Positions 14,347 through 18,927 of a stretch of 18,927 nucleotides of DNA are shown one piece after another. Numbering within the stretch: the stretch's first letter is position 1; the number at the start of each line of letters is the position of its first letter. The position numbers and the translations under genes were made by a program. The notes under the pieces were generated by a model. The model saw only the letters and a list, made by a program, of their open reading frames with translations. It had not been told where the DNA came from and did no database searches. The stretch covers positions 1 to 18,927 of the forward strand of contig CANHMJ010000014.1 in assembly GCA_947461805.1 (NCBI GenBank). The letters are read 5' to 3'. The stretch comes from Burkholderiaceae bacterium (GTDB lineage Bacteria > Pseudomonadota > Gammaproteobacteria > Burkholderiales > Burkholderiaceae).

Positions 14347-15606
14347 ATGAACGCACCTGAAACCAAAGCAATCCAGCCAATATCGCTGTTTAGCCCAAAG
14401 CATTTTCCAGTCTACATGGACTACTCCTCTACAACGCCGATTGACCCTCGGGTAGTGGATAAGATGATTCCTTACCTACGCGAGCAGTTTGGTAACGCGG
14501 CATCGCGAAGCCACGCCTTTGGTTGGGCCGCAGAAGAAGCCGTTGAGGAGGCGCGCAATGAAGTGGCGAAGTTGGTGCATGCTGATCCCCGCGAAATTGT
14601 GTGGACTAGCGGCGCAACCGAAAGCATTAATTTGGCAGTAAAGGGAGCAGCACACTTTTATCAAGAAAAGGGCAAGCACCTCATCACCATCAAAACCGAG
14701 CACAAGGCAACCTTAGATACGTGTCGTGAGTTGGAGCGGGAAGGGTTCGAGGTAACGTATTTAGATGTCTTGCCCAATGGCTTGATTGATTTTGATCAAC
14801 TGCAGGCAGCCATTCGTCCCGATACGATTTTGGTTTCGGTGATGTATGTTAATAATGAGATTGGCGTCATTCAGGACATCCCCCGCATTGGCGAGCTCAC
14901 GCGCTCGAAGGGCATCATCCTGCACGTGGATGCAGCCCAAGCCACCGGTAAGATTGAAATTGACTTGGAAAAAATCAAAGTCGATTTAATGAGTTTTTCT
15001 GCGCATAAATCCTATGGACCCAAAGGCATTGGCGCATTGTTTGTGCGGCGTAAGCCCCGCATTCGAATTGAGGCGCAAATTCACGGCGGCGGCCATGAGC
15101 GTGGTATGCGTTCCGGCACATTGCCAGTCCACCAAATTGTCGGCATGGGTGAGGCGTTTAAATTTGCCCGCCTCGATATGATTGAAGAAAACAAACGTAT
15201 TCGTGCCTTGCGCGATCGTCTCTTAAATGGTCTGCGTGATATCGAAGAGGTCTACGTCAATGGCGACATGGATCAGCGCGTGGCACACAACCTTAATATT
15301 AGTTTTAATTACGTCGAAGGCGAATCGATGTTGATGGCCTTGAAAGACATTGCCATTTCATCGGGATCGGCGTGTACATCCGCATCTTTAGAGCCGTCCT
15401 ATGTATTGCGTGCCCTCGGTCGCAATGATGAACTGGCACACAGTTCCATTCGGTTTACTATTGGCCGCTTTACTACCGAAGAGGAAGTTGACTTTACGGT
15501 GCAATTGGTCAAAGAAAAGATCGCTAAGCTCCGCGAATTGTCTCCTTTGTGGGAGATGTTCAAAGACGGCATTGATTTGAGTACGATTCAGTGGGCTGCC
15601 CACTAA
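14347..15606 (+). CDS. iscS: Cysteine desulfurase IscS
   Basis: A 419-residue PLP enzyme that removes sulfur from cysteine and passes it as a persulfide to IscU. The PLP lysine is K221 in SFSAHKSYGPKG, the stacking histidine is H119 (KTEHKA), and the catalytic cysteine is C343 in SSGSACTSASLEPS, whose sequence and long mobile loop mark a group I (IscS) rather than a SufS enzyme. The C-terminal SPLWEMFKDGIDLSTIQWAAH is the IscU-docking end seen in E. coli. An N-terminal extension of about 17 residues precedes the usual start (PVYMDYSSTTP). Start ATG 14347 is 40 bases after iscR, with no strong Shine-Dalgarno; a later ATG at codon 24 would cut into the conserved first strand. Confidence 0.97.
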   Translation: MNAPETKAIQPISLFSPKHFPVYMDYSSTTPIDPRVVDKMIPYLREQFGNAASRSHAFGWAAEEAVEEARNEVAKLVHADPREIVWTSGATESINLAVKGAAHFYQEKGKHLITIKTEHKATLDTCRELEREGFEVTYLDVLPNGLIDFDQLQAAIRPDTILVSVMYVNNEIGVIQDIPRIGELTRSKGIILHVDAAQATGKIEIDLEKIKVDLMSFSAHKSYGPKGIGALFVRRKPRIRIEAQIHGGGHERGMRSGTLPVHQIVGMGEAFKFARLDMIEENKRIRALRDRLLNGLRDIEEVYVNGDMDQRVAHNLNISFNYVEGESMLMALKDIAISSGSACTSASLEPSYVLRALGRNDELAHSSIRFTIGRFTTEEEVDFTVQLVKEKIAKLRELSPLWEMFKDGIDLSTIQWAAH

Positions 15607-15634
15607 GCAGATTAAGACAGCAGGAGAAAGAACC

Positions 15635-16021
15635 ATGGCATATAGCGATAAAGTAATTGATCATTATGAGAACCCCCGTAATGTGGGTTCGTTTGCAAAA
15701 ACAGACGATAACGTCGGCACCGGCATGGTGGGCGCGCCCGCATGCGGCGATGTCATGAAATTGCAAATTCGCGTGAATGATCAGGGCATCATTGAAGATG
15801 CGAAGTTCAAAACCTACGGATGTGGATCAGCGATTGCATCTTCCTCACTCGTAACCGAGTGGGTTAAAGGTAAAACCTTGGATCAAGCCTTAGAGATTAA
15901 AAACTCCTTAATCGCGGAAGAGTTGGCTTTACCGCCCGTGAAAATCCATTGCTCCATTTTGGCGGAAGATGCCATCAAGGCAGCCGTTCAGGATTACAAA
16001 GAGAAGCACCCTGGCAATTAA
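15635..16021 (+). CDS. iscU: Fe-S cluster assembly scaffold IscU
   Basis: A 128-residue scaffold on which [2Fe-2S] clusters are built from IscS sulfur. All conserved ligands are at canonical positions: C37 with D39 (APACGDVM), C63 (YGCGSA), and H105-C106 (KIHCS). The HscA recognition motif LPPVK is at 99-103, which fits the presence of hscA and hscB downstream. Start ATG 15635 has AGGAG at 15622-15626. It follows iscS by 28 bases. Confidence 0.98.
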   Translation: MAYSDKVIDHYENPRNVGSFAKTDDNVGTGMVGAPACGDVMKLQIRVNDQGIIEDAKFKTYGCGSAIASSSLVTEWVKGKTLDQALEIKNSLIAEELALPPVKIHCSILAEDAIKAAVQDYKEKHPGN

Positions 16022-16046
16022 GTTGATCTGCACTTAGGAATCCCTT

Positions 16047-16370
16047 ATGGCAATTACACTCACCCAAAAAGCCGCTGCACACGTCAATCGCAATCTGCAG
16101 AAGCGTGGCAAAGGCTGCGGTTTGCGTCTAGGCGTTCGCACGACCGGCTGTTCTGGCTTAGCCTATGAGTTGGAGTATGTGGACGATGTCGCTCCTGAAG
16201 ATCAGATGTTTGAATCCAATGGCATTAAGATTTTTGTGGACCCCAAAAGCTTGGCCTACCTTGATGGCACCGAACTCGACTTTGTGCGGGAAGGCCTGAA
16301 TGAGGGTTTTAAGTTCCAAAATCCAAACATGAAGGACGAGTGTGGTTGTGGCGAATCATTCCGCGTCTGA
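16047..16370 (+). CDS. iscA: A-type Fe-S carrier IscA
   Basis: A 107-residue A-type carrier that receives clusters or iron and delivers them to apo-proteins. The three conserved cysteines are C35 (GCSGLAYELEY) and C99 and C101 (CGCGESF). Length and spacing match IscA rather than ErpA or SufA, and operon position agrees. AGGAA lies 6 bases before ATG 16047. Its last 29 bases overlap the start of hscB in another frame. Confidence 0.97.
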   Translation: MAITLTQKAAAHVNRNLQKRGKGCGLRLGVRTTGCSGLAYELEYVDDVAPEDQMFESNGIKIFVDPKSLAYLDGTELDFVREGLNEGFKFQNPNMKDECGCGESFRV

Positions 16371-16875
16371 GAATTACTTTCATTTCTTTGGTTTAAGTCC
16401 GCAATTCAGTTTGGATCTAGCGCAGCTGGATCAAGCCTACTTAGCGATTCAAAAAGAAGTTCACCCTGATCGCCATACCCAGGGTAGCGACAGCGAGCAG
16501 CGGATTGCCATGCAAATGGCGACCCTTGCCAATACGGCACACCAAACCTTAAAGCGCCCGATTCAGCGCGGCTTGTATCTGTGTAAACTGCATGGCGTTG
16601 AGGCTAACTTAGAGACCAATACGGCCATGCCAACGGCTTTTCTCTTGCAGCAAATGGCGTGGCGCGACAGTCTAGAGGAGAGTGCGGATGATTTTGCTGC
16701 ACTCGAAGCATTGGCGATTGAAGTCGACTCTGCATACAAGGCTGCTTTAGTTGAATTAGCAGAGGCAATGGATCGCACGCACAATTACCAGCGGGCAGCC
16801 GAACTGCTCCGCGGCCTTTTGTTTATCGATAAATTTGCTACCGAATTAGATGACGCCATTGCGGCACTTGCTTGA
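16342..16875 (+). CDS. hscB: Fe-S biogenesis co-chaperone HscB (J-domain)
   Basis: A J-domain protein of 177 residues that recruits IscU to HscA and stimulates its ATPase. The N-terminal J-domain starts with YFHFFGLSPQF, carries the essential HPD at 41-43 (EVHPDRH) and is followed by RPIQRGLYL. The C-terminal helical domain that binds IscU ends with LLRGLLFIDKF. The start must be a GTG: 16342 has AAGGA five bases upstream, while GTG 16348 is two codons later and would shorten the product to 175 residues. Either way the start lies inside the end of iscA, so translation is coupled. hscA begins 11 bases after the stop. Confidence 0.94.
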   Translation: MVVANHSASENYFHFFGLSPQFSLDLAQLDQAYLAIQKEVHPDRHTQGSDSEQRIAMQMATLANTAHQTLKRPIQRGLYLCKLHGVEANLETNTAMPTAFLLQQMAWRDSLEESADDFAALEALAIEVDSAYKAALVELAEAMDRTHNYQRAAELLRGLLFIDKFATELDDAIAALA

Positions 16876-16886
16876 GTTAATAATCA

Positions 16887-18752
16887 ATGGCCTTATTACA
16901 GATTTCTGAACCCGGTATGTCACTTGCGCCCCATCAGCGGCGCATTGCGATTGGTATCGATCTAGGCACCACCAACTCCTTAGTTGCGATTGTGCGCGAC
17001 GCTCTGCCCAAGGTCTTGGCGGATGAACAGGGACGCGAATTGCTTCCATCGGTTGTGCGCTATCTACCAGGGGGTCGAACCCAGGCTGGATTTGAGGCGC
17101 TCGAAAGCGTAGTAAGCGATCCAAAGAATACGATTGTCTCCGTCAAGCGCTTTATGGGTCGCGGCCTTGGTGATGTAGATCATTTGGAAAATGCCCCATA
17201 CGACTTTGTTGATCAGCCCGGTATGCTGAAATTGCGAACGGTTGCTGGTGACAAGAGTCCAATCGAAGTATCCGCTGAAATCTTGGCACGCTTGCGGCAG
17301 TTGGCGGAGGATTCGGTAAACGACGATATCGTTGGTGCTGTGATTACGGTTCCGGCCTACTTTGACGATGCGCAGCGACAGGCCACGAAAGATGCCGCTA
17401 AATTGGCAGGGGTCGAAGTTCTGCGTTTACTCAACGAACCAACTGCAGCAGCGATTGCTTATGGGCTCGATAACGCATCCGAAGGCCTTTATGCTGTTTA
17501 TGATTTAGGCGGAGGTACCTTTGACATTTCCATTTTGCGGATGAGTAAAGGCGTCTTCGAAGTCTTATCTACCGGCGGCGATTCGGCATTGGGCGGCGAC
17601 GATTTTGATCATCGCCTTTACTGCTGGGTGATCGAACAAGCCAAGTTAGCTCCTATTTCAATTCAAGATCACCGTGCTTTACTGATGGCCTGTAAAACGG
17701 CCAAAGAGCAGCTAAGTCATAATCCGTTGGCGCGGGTACATCAAACACTCAGCGATGGTACGGTGGTAAATGTTGGCGTTAGTCAGGCGCAATTTTTTGA
17801 GATGACGCAAAACTTGGTCGCCAAAACATTGGCGGCAGTGCGCAAGGCATTGCGGGATTCGGGGCTAAAGGCAGAAGAAATCAAAGGTGTTGTTATGGTC
17901 GGCGGTGCAACGCGCATGCCGCATGTGCAGCGTGCGGTGGGCGAGCTCTTTGGTACGGCGCCACTAAACAATCTCAACCCCGATCAGGTTGTTGCGATGG
18001 GCGCTGCCATGCAGGCTGACTTATTGGCCGGAAACCAAGGCAAGAATGAGGAATGGCTTTTGCTAGACGTGATTCCACTTTCCCTTGGTATTGAGACCAT
18101 GGGCGGTTTGGTAGAAAAGATTATTCCGCGCAATACACCCATTCCGGTTGCGCGGGCGCAGGAGTTCACCACCTTTAAGGATGGCCAAACCGCTTTGGCT
18201 TTGCATGTTGTTCAAGGCGAGCGCGAAACCTCGGCTGATTGCCGCTCACTCGGTCAATTTGAATTACGTGGGATACCCCCGATGGTCGCTGGGGCGGCAC
18301 GCATTCGGGTGACCTTTCAAGTGGATGCCGACGGCTTGTTATCGGTGCGCGCTACTGAGCAGGGCTCGGGTGTTGAGGCTTCGATCGATATCAAACCGTC
18401 CTATGGTTTAAGCGATGCAGACATTACACGGATGCTCCAAGATGGTTTTGCATCTGCCCAGGTTGACTTAAAAGCAAGAGCCCTGCGAGAAGAGCAGGTA
18501 TCGGCTCAGCGCCTACTGGATGCGGTGCAGGCTGCGGTAACGAGCGATGGGTATTTGTTAGATGATGCCGAGCGTGCTGCAGTCGATCAGGCTATGGCAA
18601 CATTGCAAAGCACGCTATCCTCAGAGGAAGATAGCGATGTGTTGCGGCGTGCTGTTGATCATGCTGCTAAAGCAACCGATGATTTTGCGCAAAAGCGCAT
18701 GAATGCGAGTATTCAAAAGGCCTTAACCGGCAAGAGCGTTTCCGAAATTTAA
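16887..18752 (+). CDS. hscA: Hsp70-type Fe-S chaperone HscA
   Basis: A 621-residue specialised Hsp70 that uses ATP to promote cluster release from IscU, recognising its LPPVK motif. The N-terminal ATPase has IGIDLGTTNSLVA, the connecting segments ITVPAYFDDAQRQATKDAA and LLNEPTAAAIAYGLD, the phosphate loop YDLGGGTFDISIL and VVMVGGATRMPHVQ. The substrate-binding domain begins after the linker LLLDVIPLSLGIETMGG. It is nearer HscA than DnaK: the length is close to the E. coli HscA (616), a DnaK-like glycine-rich C-terminal tail is absent, and an N-terminal extension (about 18 residues) precedes the first strand. No strong Shine-Dalgarno precedes ATG 16887. It is flanked by hscB and fdx, the standard order. 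Confidence 0.96.
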   Translation: MALLQISEPGMSLAPHQRRIAIGIDLGTTNSLVAIVRDALPKVLADEQGRELLPSVVRYLPGGRTQAGFEALESVVSDPKNTIVSVKRFMGRGLGDVDHLENAPYDFVDQPGMLKLRTVAGDKSPIEVSAEILARLRQLAEDSVNDDIVGAVITVPAYFDDAQRQATKDAAKLAGVEVLRLLNEPTAAAIAYGLDNASEGLYAVYDLGGGTFDISILRMSKGVFEVLSTGGDSALGGDDFDHRLYCWVIEQAKLAPISIQDHRALLMACKTAKEQLSHNPLARVHQTLSDGTVVNVGVSQAQFFEMTQNLVAKTLAAVRKALRDSGLKAEEIKGVVMVGGATRMPHVQRAVGELFGTAPLNNLNPDQVVAMGAAMQADLLAGNQGKNEEWLLLDVIPLSLGIETMGGLVEKIIPRNTPIPVARAQEFTTFKDGQTALALHVVQGERETSADCRSLGQFELRGIPPMVAGAARIRVTFQVDADGLLSVRATEQGSGVEASIDIKPSYGLSDADITRMLQDGFASAQVDLKARALREEQVSAQRLLDAVQAAVTSDGYLLDDAERAAVDQAMATLQSTLSSEEDSDVLRRAVDHAAKATDDFAQKRMNASIQKALTGKSVSEI

Positions 18753-18773
18753 TTAAACGATTGAGATCAAGCA

Positions 18774-18927
18774 ATGACCCAAATTGTGATTTTGCCGCAC
18801 AGCGAATACTGCCCCGATGGCGCGGTGCTCGAAGCTTCCCCTGGTACCAGCATTTGCGAAGCCTTACTGGAAAATGATATTCCGATTGAGCATGCGTGCG
18901 ACATGGTGTGTGCCTGCACTACCTGCC
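18774..18927 (+). CDS. fdx: [2Fe-2S] ferredoxin Fdx of the ISC system (3' end outside window)
   Basis: The first 51 codons of an adrenodoxin-type ferredoxin are present and the frame is open to the right edge. The cluster loop HACDMVCACTTC gives ligands C42, C48 and C51 with the same spacing and numbering as E. coli Fdx; the fourth ligand would lie beyond the window. It supplies electrons for cluster assembly on IscU. Start ATG 18774 is 21 bases after the hscA stop; only a weak GAGATCAA lies before it. Confidence 0.94.
   Translation, partial: MTQIVILPHSEYCPDGAVLEASPGTSICEALLENDIPIEHACDMVCACTTC

Noticed and set aside
1..18927. A novel defence, mobile or biosynthetic system
   Set aside because: Every substantial open frame is accounted for by a known family in a standard betaproteobacterial context. 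No repeats of CRISPR type, transposase, integrase, phage gene, toxin-antitoxin pair or unexplained gene cluster was seen.

Overview
The window looks like a chromosomal housekeeping segment of a betaproteobacterium in the Burkholderiales, most like a Polynucleobacter-type Burkholderiaceae. This rests on the protein flavour of UvrB, PhaZ, the DUF1841 protein and the soluble RnfB-like protein, a complete isc operon downstream of uvrB, and moderate GC. Genus is inferred from protein resemblance only; no rRNA or marker comparison was possible. I found no mobile element, CRISPR array, tRNA, rRNA or prophage, and base composition shows no obvious island.

Layout, left to right. (1) The 3' end of moaD and a complete moaE (molybdopterin synthase) are followed by a GIY-YIG protein gene on the opposite strand whose tail overlaps moaE. 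(2) clpB, the heat-shock disaggregase, has a good sigma-32-like promoter upstream, followed by an MFS transporter gene and a hairpin. (3) A 299-base intergenic region rich in palindromes precedes aceA (isocitrate lyase), which ends in a strong hairpin terminator, then a small HIT-family protein gene. (4) A leftward five-gene run, in transcription order tyrB, phaZ, rnfB-like, nth and a DUF1841 gene, has short gaps or overlaps. (5) uvrB is divergent from tyrB. (6) The iron-sulfur cluster assembly operon iscR-iscS-iscU-iscA-hscB-hscA-fdx runs off the right edge inside fdx.

How the genes fit together. The isc operon is a self-contained pathway: IscS supplies sulfur, IscU is the scaffold, IscA an A-type carrier, HscB/HscA the dedicated co-chaperone/chaperone pair, Fdx the electron donor and IscR the cluster-sensing repressor. 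Two matches to the type 1 IscR operator lie just upstream of iscR, as expected for autoregulation. Nearby leftward genes (nth, rnfB-like) encode Fe-S proteins that would consume these clusters. PhaZ (intracellular polyhydroxybutyrate mobilisation) and AceA (glyoxylate shunt) fit a lifestyle that stores carbon and uses C2 or fatty-acid carbon.

I do not see a previously undescribed biological system. The items most worth a second look are regulatory: the tandem IscR-like sites with flanking GGGTA-N-TACCC palindromes, the palindrome cluster before aceA, the clpB sigma-32 promoter, and the widened cysteine spacing in IscR.
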